From: Beverwykella pulmonaria
Taxonomy: Eukaryota; Ascomycota; Dothideomycetes; Pleosporales; Melanommataceae
Length of the DNA: 64,000 nt
NCBI GenBank assembly: GCA_001599595.1
Contig: BCHH01000003.1
Coordinates: 1,920,263 to 1,984,262 of the forward strand
Direction: 5' to 3'
Part shown: positions 1 through 10,969 of the stretch, one piece after another
Position numbering within the stretch: the first letter of the stretch is position 1
How the letters are laid out: every line of letters begins with the position of its first letter
The notes under the pieces: model-generated
What the model was told of the DNA's origin: nothing
What the model saw: the letters and a program-made list of their open reading frames with translations, nothing else
The model's database searches: none
Made by a program: the position numbers and the translations under genes

Positions 1-351
1 AATTTGTGAATCTCGATAGTCCCATCTGCTTTCAAGACCCCGTGTTGCGTGAATGAGCGAGTGAAAGTAGTCTTAGACTGGAACAGAAGGCGCGACAGAA
101 ATAGGCGTCGAAAAGAAAATAACGTCACTGCCATACACAACATGCCCTTAAGTCGACTCCGTCTTCGAATATACAGCACTCCGGCGTGGTGGAAGAAGTG
201 AGGTTCATGCCGCCAAACCGTAATGGGCCATCTTTCTCCCCACCAATCGTGTCCGCACAGACCGCCAGCTACCACGTTGGAGGGGCGCGGCCAAGCTCTC
301 TCCCGCTCCAGCGCCACAGACAGCTCAAGCAACGACAGCAACAGCGACGCC
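1..351. other. Upstream region of capping protein gene
   Basis: No gene recognised. The last 100 bases are a CA/CAG-rich leader just before the capping-protein start codon at 352, so this is probably its promoter and 5' leader. Confidence 0.4.
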
Positions 352-1326
352 ATGGCCGACCCCATAGACAGTGCCCTGTGAGTTGGATCCCTCGTGCTAC
401 TATTATGTCTATCTAATTTGCTCTAGCGACCTCCTCCGGCGCCTCAACCCCAAAGACGTCAAGGCCAACGTCGACCATCTCATCAGCCTGAACCCCGATC
501 TTACCGAAGACCTACTCGAATCTGTTGATATTCCTCTTACGGTGAAGAAGTGCTCAAAGACGAAGCGGGACTTCCTGTGCTGCGACTACAACCGTGATGG
601 GGACAGCTGGCGCAGTCCATGGAGCAATGAGTTTGAGCCGCCGGTTGAAGAGGGTGAGGGCGTGACGCCGAGTGAGCGGATCAGAAAGATGGAGATCAGG
701 GCAAATGAGGCTTTTGACGTATATAGGGAGCTGTGAGTACGAACCGCGAGCGGAGCATACAGGGCTGAGAATGTGGGCTAGGCTTACGGTGACAGGTACT
801 TTGAGGGCGGCATATCAAGTGTGTACCTCTGGGACATGGACGATGGCTTTGCCGGTTGCGTTCTCCTCAAAAAATGTATGCTCCTGTTTCGCCTTACCAT
901 TTCTTCCCAGACATTCTGACACCCTCCCTCACAGCCGTAAACCCCACCCCCAAGAGCTCTGGCAGCTGGGACAGCATCCACGTCTTTGACGCACAAGACC
1001 GCGCACGCACCGCCCATTACAAACTCACATCTACCGTCATCCTCTCGCTGGGTACAGACTCCGACGCGCTGGGTGGACTAGATCTCTCGGGCAACATGGT
1101 GCGCCAGGTCGAGCAGGATATGGCCGTTGATGACGACATGTCGCATGTTGCCAATATTGGCAAGATGGTCGAGGACATGGAACTTAAGATGCGGAACTTG
1201 CTGCAGGAGGTGTACTTCGGCAAGGCGAAGGATGTTGTGGGCGATCTGAGGAGCATTGCGCCTCTTAGCCAGACGAATAGGGATCGGGCAACACAGAGGG
1301 AGATGATTAGTAGTATTTCGAGGTGA
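352..1326 (+). CDS. cap2: F-actin-capping protein subunit beta
   Basis: Beta subunit of the CapZ heterodimer, which caps actin filament barbed ends in the cytoplasm. Exons 352-377, 427-732, 796-875 and 935-1326 join to 267 residues, the usual family length. Family features are clear: an N-terminal DLLRRLNP segment, [13 protein letters not shown], the [16 protein letters not shown] block, [20 protein letters not shown] and GSWDSIHVF. The first exon has only 26 nt (MADPIDSA plus two bases), so ATG-only gene finders tend to miss it. The stop at 1324-1326 overlaps a perfect donor-like AG|GTGAGT, but the protein already has full length there, so I end it at this stop. The partner alpha subunit is not in the window. 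Confidence 0.95.
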
Positions 1327-1602
1327 GTAGACATGACGGGCGAGGGAATGCGATATGGCGTAGTAGGTGGAATGAGAAAATATAGACATGATCAGAACCA
1401 CAACCTCCTTGGAGGTAGTTTTGCGATCCTCGACGGGTTTATGCAGAGCATATCGAACCTTAGGAGGAGAACAGAAGATTTAGTTGAATTACTCGGCTAC
1501 TCCGACGAGCTACCCCAAATTCTCAGAGCATGCAAAATCGGAAAACATGATCGTTTCATCATTGTAGCTCTTGGAAATGCTTGTATCGACGGTACCTCGG
1601 AA
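1327..1602. other. Gap between capping protein gene and transposon
   Basis: Probable 3' untranslated region followed by the left flank of the transposon. A reading frame stays open from 1333 into the element (to 1710), but I recognise no protein in it and see no codon or motif support. Confidence 0.3.
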
Positions 1603-1635
1603 CACGGGTGTGCAAGAATTGAGCGCGCAGGGGCC
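1603..1635 (+). repeat. Left terminal inverted repeat
   Basis: 33 bp, exactly the reverse complement of 2974-3006. The flanking bases on both sides do not match. Confidence 0.93.
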
Positions 1636-1690
1636 CCGCTTTCGATCAGAACTTCAAAACAAAGCCCTCATACCGACTTCAACACCACAC

Positions 1691-2938
1691 ATGGCTCCAA
1701 CCACACCTAAAAAACGCGATAAAAAGACTGATCGACGCGAGCACGATACTATTAAACGTAATAGATTCTTCGACGCCTTTGATTCGAGGCGAAATGACCA
1801 AACAACTGGCGATATCGCACGACTTCCAGCTATCAATATACCTCCCTCTACCGCGCGCACCTGGATCGCAAAACGAGAAGCTATAGGCCAAGCTGCAGTT
1901 AGAAGAACCCGAAAAACCAGCTCTACCTTAGGCNGCAAGCCCTTAGTATCTGCGTCCAACCTNGCAAAAATAACAGACNAGAACNACNAAATCCACNAAA
2001 TNGGCTACGCAGATNAGGTTAAAGAGCTAGGAATTTCAGCCACGCCACGTACTCTACAATACCACGCAAGCAAGGCAGGAGCTAGGCGGTTTAAGAAACC
2101 ATTTCAGAAGAAGATCTCAGAAAAAAATCAAGGTCTTCGCTGCTCCTATGGCGCTTTACACCAAAAAGACACTATAACAGGCTTCTGGCAGCGTGTTTGG
2201 TTCACAGATGAGGCACACTTCCAGTCAATTAAGTTGATGAAGGTTGCTGAATATGAGCTGCGTTACCCAGGGCAAGAAAGAGGGATAAATGAGGTAGAAC
2301 TAGAGGGTTCTTTGGATGTTACTGTTCACGTTGCGGCTGGCGTCTCATACAACCACAAGGGTAGACTTATTTTTTATAAGGACCCTGTAGAGCCTTCAGA
2401 AAAGCAGCGCAAACAACCTAAGCCTAAGCAGATGAAATACGAGCTTGATACTGCCTTTCAGGAACGTGTCAAAGTATATAAAGATACTAAGGCAAAGGAG
2501 GACGCAACACTAAAAGGCAACTGTATGACGCAGGTGTTTTACGCTCAAAAGATACTGCTAGAACACATTAAGCAGATCCAGGCTTTGGAAGCCCGTCACG
2601 GCGTCAAATACCACCTGCAGGAGGATGGTGATCCAAGCCACGGAATCAAGTCGCCAAACAGCGTGCCAGCACACCTAAAACGGGACGCAGGCCTGCTTAT
2701 ACTTGTCCATCCTCCTCAATTACCTGATCTTAACCCTATTGAGGCATGCTGGAATATTATAAAGGGTAGATTAGCTGGTCGGAGGTGGTCAACTGTAGCT
2801 TAATTTAAGGCCGATATCCAGGCAGAATGGGATAAGATAACACTCAAGGAAATTCGAGATCGTATTAGGGAGATGCCCCATCGCTGTAAATTAGTTCAGG
2901 AACAACCGCAGGTGCGAATCAAAAGCGCATTGTGGTAA
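1691..2938 (+). pseudogene. Tc1/mariner DDE transposase, one in-frame stop
   Basis: Transposase of the Tc1/mariner superfamily. The ATG at 1691 begins MAPTTPKKRDKK. A helix-turn-helix-like N-terminal half is followed by the DDE core: VWFTDEAHF (first Asp), QEDGDPSHG (second Asp) and DLNPIEACWN (catalytic Glu, 36 residues after the second Asp). A TAA at 2801-2803 interrupts the frame right after WSTVA, but the same frame stays open to 2938 and reads FKADIQAEWDKITLKEIRDR, a typical transposase tail. The stop is a CAA-to-TAA type change (a C-to-T change at CpA), as expected for repeat-induced point mutation. Eight ambiguous bases fall in the N-terminal half. The copy is therefore probably inactive, though a C-terminally truncated product of about 370 residues is possible. 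Confidence 0.85.
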
Positions 2939-2973
2939 TAATTTGAATATACTCGATTTTTGCGATTGGTGGT

Positions 2974-3006
2974 GGCCCCTGCGCGCTCAATTCTTGCACA
3001 CCCGTG
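2974..3006 (-). repeat. Right terminal inverted repeat
   Basis: 33 bp, exactly the reverse complement of 1603-1635. Confidence 0.93.
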
Positions 3007-3236
3007 GAACATCATGTCGCTGACTAAGCGTCCGGTGACTTCCTCGAGGCGTCATCTCAGATTTGTCTCCCGACCCTTCCATCCACCACCAAACATCGTA
3101 CATTCTACTCATTTTGTTAACTCTGCAATATTTTCGCCGGGAATGTGCGCCGGGAACAGTATGTTGTGAACGAGTTTCTGTCCAAGACACCGGGCCTAAT
3201 CTACGATGCCACCGTTCTGCGTCCCCAAGCATCACA

Positions 3237-5067
3237 ATGCAGACCCTCACACATCCTGCCTGTGTCTCAAAGAGAAAACAGGCATGCAGAAGCTGTCGAC
3301 ACCGCAAGAAACGCTGTGACGTATAGCCCGTCACCTTCCAGCTTTTTTCTCATTGCTAATAAAGTACAGGGTGAGAAACCGTCTTGTTCCTTGTGCCAGA
3401 AGTGGGGAATACATTGTGAATACAACGTTCCAGCTTCGAGTAGAGTTGATGCCTCCGCCCCGGCTCTGCAATGCCCCGGTACAATTCCCCCAGTACCGGG
3501 CTTTCTTCCTCTGTATTTTGAGCAACCTGCTGCACACCACTTAATGCAATATCCTGGCATAGACTTTGATTTTCCAGAGACAAATCTGGATAACCCTTCT
3601 TCTTCAGAGCAGCGTGGATATCCCACACCTCTTTCAGGCCCGGACTCTGTGCCAACAGACAACTTCTTCGAAGTTGAACAAGACCTTACTCCTCCCGCTA
3701 GACTCCCTTCGCATGAAATCTTGCTTGAATTGATCGAGCTGTTTTTTGAGCACTTTTACCACCATTTCCCATGCTTCCACAAGGCCACCTTCTTGGAACA
3801 GGTCCGGAGCCAACATCTCCAAACACATGCCCCATTAATACTTTACGCAATGTGTACGCTGTCGGTACGACATCACCACGACCCAGTAATCAGAGTCCAA
3901 CAAGACGCCTGGTATGAGGAAGCGAAATTCTTGTACGAGCTGACCAAACGAGACCCGGAACCCGCTCTCCGTACAATACAAGCAGTACTCTGTCTGGTAT
4001 TCTATGCTTGGACAGCAGGCGATTTCTCTGCAGGATGGTTATATCTCGGAAAGGCTTGGAGGCAAGCCGTATCTCTCAGTCTAAATCGTATGGATGGGAA
4101 TCCTGGGACGTTCTTCATCAGAGTAACACAATGGCCGAAAACGGCTCTTGACTTGGAAGAGCACAGACGTACGCTATGGTTACTGTTCATCATGGACAGA
4201 AGCTATTCCTGGCCGACTGGGTGGCCGAATGCGATAGAAGAGAAGCAGTTCAAGGTCGATTTTCCGATTCCTAACTCGCTATTCCAGAATATGACCCCGG
4301 AGACCGCCAAAAATCCAATGGAAAATATGCCCTTTACGAGAAACGTAGATGCGTTGATCTCTTCGTCATCGTCTGCAGTCCATCCTCTCAACCTCTTCCA
4401 CTACCTAGCTGTTGCTCATGTCATTCTTGGTCGTCTTTCCGAACACATCCATTCTCTCCATGACTCCCCCGACTCCCCCGAATACACCCGCACTGCCGCG
4501 GAACTTGACGCCCAGCTTGTAAAATTCCGCCTCAGCATTCCACGCTCCGCAACCTCAGTCGTCGAAGCATCCAATGACACCTGTGGACTTGTCGTATGGT
4601 TAGACGTGACTCTCAACATGATGGCCATTCTACTACACCACCGCTGCCCTGACGAGGCTGAAACCCAAGAGCAATTCGCACGTGCATTAAGCGCAGCCAA
4701 AAACACAGCGCAGATTATCAAAGACGCATCGAGGGTCTCCATCGACCTGCTCCTCAGCGCACACATCGGAGGATCTCTCTACATCGCGGCTTGCATCCTC
4801 GTCATCCAATGGCGGATATCAGGTGATGACAGCCTCAAAGCAGATATCGACCTCTTTTGCCTTGTGCTCGACCGTTTCGAAGACGCTTACCCTTTTCTTG
4901 GGACAAAGTTCAAACTAGCATTGGAGTATAACCTGAAGGAGGCCAATCAGGAAAAGATTATCTTTCTGAGGGAAGAGGGGTTCAGGGGCTTGTTGGCAGA
5001 TTGCTCGAGGTGGGGTTTTGTCAAGACGGAGATGGATAAGTTGGGTATGGGCCACAGACTAACTTAG
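3237..5067 (+). CDS. Zn2Cys6 fungal-specific transcription factor
   Basis: Nuclear zinc binuclear cluster regulator of 593 residues. Exons 3237-3320 and 3370-5067; the 49-bp intron splits the DNA-binding domain just after CRHRKKRCD. The spliced motif is a textbook CX2CX6CX6CX2CX6C, with ligands Cys17, 20, 27, 34, 37 and 44. The middle and C-terminal regions match the fungal transcription factor domain ([21 protein letters not shown], then [18 protein letters not shown] and [13 protein letters not shown]). Without splicing, an in-frame TAG at 3324 would end the first exon. The transposon ends about 230 bp upstream. The gene is convergent with the SDR-like gene 158 bp downstream. Its targets are unknown, and pairing with the SDR is only positional. 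Confidence 0.93.
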
Positions 5068-5225
5068 GAAATTCCCATACTGGATTGATTAAGTCTAGAG
5101 TGGGCCCATTACAAGCATCAAGTTGAAGAGATGGCCTTTTGCTAACGACTAGGATACTGTTTAGAACTGCACAAAACCTTCCTATCTATGTTTTACCCAC
5201 GGAGCTATACGCCATAAGCTTCAAT

Positions 5226-6077
5226 CTACGCCCGATCATTCCTCTTCTCGAGTGTATCCCTAAAGCTCCCCGAAAGCTGCACTCCGGTCAACAACCTCCC
5301 ATTATCACTCGCTGCCACGGAGCCCGTTACATTCCAATCGCGCATGAACCACCCATACGCCTCGGCCACATCTGCCGGATTCCCCAATGTCCCCAATAGC
5401 CCATTCGTCTTCGTCATCTGCTGCACCACCTCTGCTGGGACCTGGCGGAAAAAGCCCTGCAGTAACTCCGTGTCAATCGCACCAGGTTCGACCATATTCA
5501 CTCGCACAGGCGCCAAGTCGACGGCTAAACCGCGCATTAGCCCTTCGATGGAGGCCCCCCACGCCGCACCCACGACCCAGCCTTTCATTGGCCTCTTGGT
5601 ATTCGTTCCCCCAGTGATTGTAAATGAGGACGATGGGGTCTTGTCCATATACTTTCCAGTATCGATCAGCTTCCCAATGATTACGGGGGCTAGGAACCGG
5701 ATCGCGAAACCGCCCATCGCGTTCTCAGTCGTCACGTTATCAATCTTGGGCAAAGACAGGAAATCCCCTGCTGTAAACGCTATATGATTGATCTTCTCCC
5801 CGTTCGCAGTCAGCTTCTCGAACAGAGCTGTCAGATTTGTCTCAAGGTTTGCCGTGTCGAGCAGGTCGACGGCGTGCCCCGTGATATTTTCGGAGGGAAG
5901 GGATGGGTAGTAGGAGCGCAGGAGGGCGACTTTTTCGTCCACTTTAGGCTGCTTGGAACCGGATATGATGACGCGGGAGCCTTGGGAGGCAGCCATGGAG
6001 GCTACGCCGAAGCCGATGCCGGAGGTTCCGCCGAAGACGAGGACGCGAGCGTTGGAAAGGCGGTTTGGGTGTGCCAT
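5226..6077 (-). CDS. SDR-fold protein with altered active site
   Basis: Single-exon protein of 283 residues of the short-chain dehydrogenase/reductase fold. The nucleotide-binding GGTSGIGFG is at residues 16-24, and the strand-4 region HIAFTAG and the PGAIDTELL loop (198-206) are present. At the catalytic helix the sequence reads GWVVGAAWGASIEGL. Aligning EGL with the usual YxxSKaAxEgL puts Gly170 where the catalytic Tyr should be and Gly174 where Lys should be. Classical hydride transfer is therefore doubtful. It may use another residue, or be a binding or regulatory protein. Similar lineages exist in fungi and are generally annotated as SDR. It is transcribed toward the Zn2Cys6 regulator; no cofactor preference can be claimed. 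Confidence 0.88.
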   Translation of the reverse strand: MAHPNRLSNARVLVFGGTSGIGFGVASMAASQGSRVIISGSKQPKVDEKVALLRSYYPSLPSENITGHAVDLLDTANLETNLTALFEKLTANGEKINHIAFTAGDFLSLPKIDNVTTENAMGGFAIRFLAPVIIGKLIDTGKYMDKTPSSSFTITGGTNTKRPMKGWVVGAAWGASIEGLMRGLAVDLAPVRVNMVEPGAIDTELLQGFFRQVPAEVVQQMTKTNGLLGTLGNPADVAEAYGWFMRDWNVTGSVAASDNGRLLTGVQLSGSFRDTLEKRNDRA

Positions 6078-6999
6078 TGCGTTGTTGAGTTAAGGATTAG
6101 ATGAAACGAGGTGTTTAGGATAAGTATGAGGAGGCGGTGGTGTAGACGTGGGAGTCTTGGATTTGTATTTGAGGGGACGGTTATGTATGTAGTCTGTATA
6201 CGTAGTACTGAAGGAACTCGATGTATCTTGATGAGCTTGATACCTCCCAACCACAGCCTTCTCAATCCCTTTTATGTACGCCCTGTCACCCATTCTCCTC
6301 CTCCGCCGGACCTCTACCGGACGTGTTGTGATGCAATAATATCGAACATCGAAAAGGCTTACGCCCGAGGCCGACTCCGTCCTTCGTCCCCGCCAGCTAT
6401 GCTTACGACGAGTCCCCCTTCACACCAGAAGATGGCGGTGTTGGCGGGGACGGGCGGGCGGAGGCGGGCTCGCTAATGCACGAGCGGTACGGGAGACTAA
6501 TCATACACAAAACGCAGATCTGACACGTGACTGAAAGCTTCATCACAAGTCTCTATCTGATGTGCATAGATACGGCATGGGAATTCGATCCTCGAGCAAG
6601 ATTAGTAGGAAGAAGTAAGAAGTAGGTACGTTGTAGTGTAGTGTAGTGTGGATGTGATTTCTTTTGAACTTGGAGGAGCGGAGGTCAAGGACACCGAATG
6701 TTCAGCTTTTGATGAAGGGTAGATGGACTAGTCGGATGGTTTAAAGGGTAGAGAATAGTCAGGCCTGGCGACACTTAGTTTGGTCCCTCAAGTGAGATGT
6801 GCGTGTGCTCGATGTATGCTTTCCAGCCGAAGTGATGTGGAAACCAAGCCACAAACAATTAAGTACAAAGGGCAATAGGCCTGCCTGCCTGCCTAGGCGA
6901 TTACTGTTATTATGAATCATGTACCGAAGGATAGCTCGAACACTGTTCGAGAGGCCAAATATTTTGGCTCGCATAGTCGCAAATCCAAGGCCATCAACC
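6078..6999. other. Intergenic region
   Basis: Promoter side of the SDR-like gene and 3' side of the metalloprotease gene. No gene, RNA or repeat recognised. Confidence 0.35.
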
Positions 7000-8825
7000 T
7001 CAAGAAACCAACCTTACCACCTCCCCCGTTTCCAACAACTCCCACGCACCCCCCTTCCGATCCCCAGCCACCACCACATTCCCCGTTCTATTGTCAATCG
7101 CCTCCCACGTACCCGGCGTCCCCGTATACCTCCACACGCTCCCGTCCGTATGCCTCGAATACAAATAAACCCCCTGCGCCCAAATACCGCTACTCGCGTT
7201 GCTTTCAATAACCTTCCACAGGTACGCTGTAAGATCCAACCACACGACTGACCCATCACTCTGCAACTTATAGAATTCTTCCTCGCCGACGGCTATCGCG
7301 ATGTTAGCGGAGTTGATGTCGACGATCTGCCAGCCCGTGTTGTACGGCCACTCGGAGCGCACGATGTCGCCGGAGGAAAGGAGGTTCCACAGTGTCTTTT
7401 TGTCGGTGATGGCGATTTGCTTGGAGATTTGTGCCGAAGGTTGCTCGATGGCTGTCCATGTCGTTCCTGTGCCTGACCACCGCGCGATCCAGCCGTCTTT
7501 GCGCCGCTGGTAGATCTGGTCTGCGGCGGCGACGATGTCGATTGTGCTATCTGAGGCCCCGCCGATGAGCTGCCAAGCTGCGTTGACTGCTGCGTAGCGG
7601 TATATACTTCCATCAGTGTGGCGTTGGTAGAGGACGCCGTTAGAGCCGGTGATTTGCACAGTGTCTTTGTTGTTGTCTACACTGACCCATGAGCCGGTGG
7701 CGTTGTACCAAAGGATCTGGCCTGTGGAGCGTAGTTGGTACAGGCCGTCTAGTGCGGAGGGCGTAAATGTGGTGGATGAGACCGGCATGATGGCTTTTGT
7801 GCCAGCATTCGTGTCGATGGTTTTCCAGCGCGGGTTCTTCCAGCCGTATATGCTGTGGATGGCGGCTTGGTCGTCGGGGTGCATTGGGCGTATATCGCCT
7901 TCGTAGTACGGCCACATGACGGAGTTCTCTACTTTGCTGTGGCTGAGGCCGAGAGAGTGCCCGATTTCGTGCATAGCGGTGAAGTTGAACATGCGGTCGT
8001 CGCTCCAGTTGTAGTCGTCGTTGAAGGTTATGTTGATTAGGCCTGAAGCGAGTGAAAGACCGTCTGCGATCATGTTGGTGAAAGCGTAGGCGGACTCGTT
8101 GGCCCCCATCGACATAAAACGGATGTGGATGTCGGTCGCAGATGAGGTGGTAGATGACGGAGTGATAGTGATGGGGAGGAATTGCGTCCATTGGGCAAAG
8201 GCAGCGCTAGGGGTTGTGAGCATGTGAATATAGTAGTGGAAACTTTTGATGCGAACTGAACGGTTGCGGGTATTGCTCGGTGGAGAAATGCAGATAAGGA
8301 ATAGAGATCAAGAAGTAGAAGCATTACTGACCTGAGAATTGACTTCTGCCTATCACTAGCCAAGTCCGCGGTGAAGTTGATAAATTTGTACGTAATCGAA
8401 GTATGATCCCACTTTGGTCCCCAAAGCACGTATCTCTTATGATTTGCAGGCGCAGTAGCATTCAACTTTGCATCTGTCTCATTGTACGGCTGTTCGGTCC
8501 CACACCGGGGTCTACTCATGACGGTCTCCATACGGTCATCGTACACGCCCGTCTCTGGCTCATGCAAGATCTTCTGGATCTTCCGGATCGCAGCGGGCAT
8601 GTCGTCATCCTTGAGCGTCGCATTTCGATTCAGCCAGCCAAACGCTTTAAAGAAGTCGTGGACGTGCTTGTATTGTCTGGTCCGATTATGTCGCCACGAG
8701 GGTTCTGCGGTGGGAGTTGCGCTTGGATTTGCACTCGGGATGAGGGAAAGCGCCCTTGAGGGGACGATGTCGGATAGGCTGAGAGGGATAGCGCTGAATA
8801 GCAGGCCTATACTGAAGATCTTCAT
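7000..8825 (-). CDS. Secreted matrixin-type zinc metalloprotease with C-terminal propeller-like repeats
   Basis: Exons 8825-8332 and 8206-7000 (minus strand) give 566 residues. Residues 1-18 or so form a signal peptide (MKIFSIGLLFSAIPLSLS). Residues about 50-105 resemble a peptidoglycan-binding-like prodomain, followed by PRCG at 106-109, the cysteine-switch core of matrix metalloproteases. The catalytic domain carries HEIGHSLGLSH (zinc ligands His244, His248, His254; Glu245 as general base) and a Met-turn near Met262. From about residue 300 to the end there are repeated units of about 35-45 residues with patterns such as LWYNATGSWVSVDN, LYQRHTDGSIYRY and LYSRHTDGSVWRY, like tectonin or tachylectin propellers. 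The protein is probably a secreted zymogen, activated by release of the Cys108 switch. The substrate is unknown. Confidence 0.9.
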
Positions 8826-10539
8826 CCTTCCGGAATGCTGGGAGGATCCCAGAACTGCTGCGAGAACTGATGATGCACCATCCGGGTCTGCGGTCCCATC
8901 GACTGTGTTTCAGCGTCGAGATTCGCCCTCGTCATATATAGACGTGACGGCCAGATGGCAGCGTGTTGGTCACCTGGTCAGCACCACTAGGCGGGCAATG
9001 AGATGCGCGAATGGGAAATGTCAGCCCTCCAATCCAGACCGATAGCAACTGACGCAAAAACTACCCCATCCACGGGTCGGACGTCCAAGGTCCGTATCTG
9101 GGCAATGATGGACCTTATATTCGAACTGTGGCCATACCGCAATATCAACCACGGTAATATAGCTAGGCTTACCCGCCCAGAAACCGAGCCAGTGGATTAT
9201 TCTCGTGTTCGGAGTAGTGGGGCCTTTTTTTTCGTTTAAACGTTGCAATGATCTGACTTCCCTATATTGCAGCTCGAGAGGTCCAGAATATCCAAATAGC
9301 AAGGTACTCTGAAGCCGCTTCGAAAGCCGCCGTTATTAGCGCCCAGCACTGGATCCATGCGACAATCGTGAGCGTTGGCAATGTTCGTTTGGCTTAATTT
9401 AGCGGCTGTATATGCGGTCGGCATGATCTGCGGAAAGGGCTGCAAGATCTGATTGATTGAGGGGCGAGGTGGGGAAACAAATTCGACAGATTGTGTAACG
9501 GTATATATGAAACTTATGTACCCGGAGAATTAGAGTGTGCCGTAGCCGAGTAGTATTGCCGGGCAAAACGAAATTAGAAGGAGACAAAAGAACGAGAAGA
9601 AAGAGTGCCTAGATAATTTCACTGTACATTGTTTTTAACGGGCGTACCGACGCCTGTATTCGATGGAAGAGATTGGAAAGAAAAGTGCTCCATGTCGGCC
9701 TTTATGCGGATGTGTTCAGGCCGCGCATGTTGATTAGCGGGACGATATGTAGGTCAAGAGAGAGAGTAGAGATATTCTTGGCCTTTAAATATTATGTTGT
9801 ATCTGGCTCAAGGCTCTTTTAGAGTCCTTGAGGCATGCCTCGAGGGGAAGTGCTAACTTTACGAAGAAAGAAATCAGTTGCAGAACTTTAGCCGGGATAA
9901 CGCTCTTCAACAAGAATCGTATCGCCCACTCTTGCACACATTAAGTGGCGAATCTCAATAATAGTCTTGAGGTCGGAAGATGTTCGCTCTAGTTGTGGAA
10001 GAGAGAAGGAAGCTTGATGCTCGGACTCGAGATGAGAATATGTGTCCGTTTACTAAGCATGCCCCAGCGCCTTACCCTTTTAGGAATATGAGTACTGGAG
10101 ACTCTCACTGAATGAAGAGAAATACACTCTTAGAAGTACACTAGTACAAACACAAAGCTCGCCGAGAGAGCGCCCATACTATGAAAACGCCAATACAAAT
10201 ACAGATGCGAGGTCAAACGCACTCCAACCTCCAGAGGCAGCATGCAGTCCGATCACAGTTTCGACCCTTTGCCTAGCTCCAATGTCCTCCTCTTCTAGGC
10301 TTCTAATCGAAATCCCCCCTCCTCTAACCCGTCCTCATCAGGAAAGTAAGAAACGCGTCCATCATTTCCCCATCTTGCGCCTCCACAACTGCACGAACCC
10401 ATCTCTTCTCCTCGTCAAATATGTCACTAAATAAACTATTATCCCATTCCCTCTCTTCGAAGACATCACGAGAAACCCCTTCTCTTTCCGTTCCTTATGG
10501 CTCGAACACAGCTGGTCCATGCACTCTCTGCTGCTCATG
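8826..10539. other. Intergenic region
   Basis: Promoter of the metalloprotease plus about 1.5 kb with no recognisable gene. Short open frames on both strands show no family motif or splice structure. Confidence 0.35.
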
Positions 10540-10830
10540 TCACCCGAGGCCAAAGCAGAGAACACAGAAACGTGGTGAATCACTATGGTCCTGGTAGAGT
10601 AGCCCATGGGGACATTTCTCGGATGCGGGGCGGATGTGGCGGTGGAGCGGCATATCGTTCACTAGATTGGGTGTAGGAGCAACGTCGACAGATATGGCAG
10701 GGGACGTAATGGTGGTCTCAGGAGGTCTCATAATGTCAGCGATGGAAGGCGCAGAGGAGGGAACATTGCTGTCAATCAGGAAATATAAACCGTCGAGGTG
10801 ACCGACTTTGTTTGGCGAAGGGTGTGCCAA
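10540..10830 (-). CDS. Possible small hypothetical protein
   Basis: Open frame of 96 codons downstream of MSH1 on the same strand. It ends with a Cys/His-containing segment (EKCPHGLLY...PRFCVLC) that could bind zinc. No family recognised, no upstream exon established, and the start is unsupported. It may be only chance or part of the MSH1 3' region. Confidence 0.2.
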   Translation of the reverse strand: MAHPSPNKVGHLDGLYFLIDSNVPSSAPSIADIMRPPETTITSPAISVDVAPTPNLVNDMPLHRHIRPASEKCPHGLLYQDHSDSPRFCVLCFGLG

Positions 10831-10969
10831 TGAGGTAAATGCGGAGTGTTTAGACCAGAGGCACTCCGCAACAGACGTCGTTGACGGTCAGCTCGCTTCT
10901 CTCCTGTACCTGCCATGCAGTTTTGCCAGCTTCTCGGTAGTATCGAGCAACAAGAAATCACGAGAATGT

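Larger units (their letters stand above)
1603..3006 (+). mobile_element. Tc1/mariner-superfamily DNA transposon
   Basis: A 1404-bp element bounded by perfect 33-bp terminal inverted repeats at 1603-1635 and 2974-3006, read as CACGGGTGTGCAAG... inward from each end. It encloses one transposase frame. No obvious TA duplication flanks the ends as I placed them, so the true termini may extend a few bases into the imperfect flanks. The right end lies about 230 bp upstream of the start codon of the next gene, a Zn2Cys6 regulator, so the insertion may sit in that promoter. Eight N bases fall within the element, between 1934 and 2015. Confidence 0.9.

Noticed and set aside
1333..1710. Frame open from the capping protein 3' side into the transposon
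   Set aside because: No recognisable domain; crosses the inverted repeat and part of the transposase in another phase.
8482..9045. 187-codon plus-strand frame over the metalloprotease 5' end
   Set aside because: Antisense to the signal peptide and prodomain exon; no motif.
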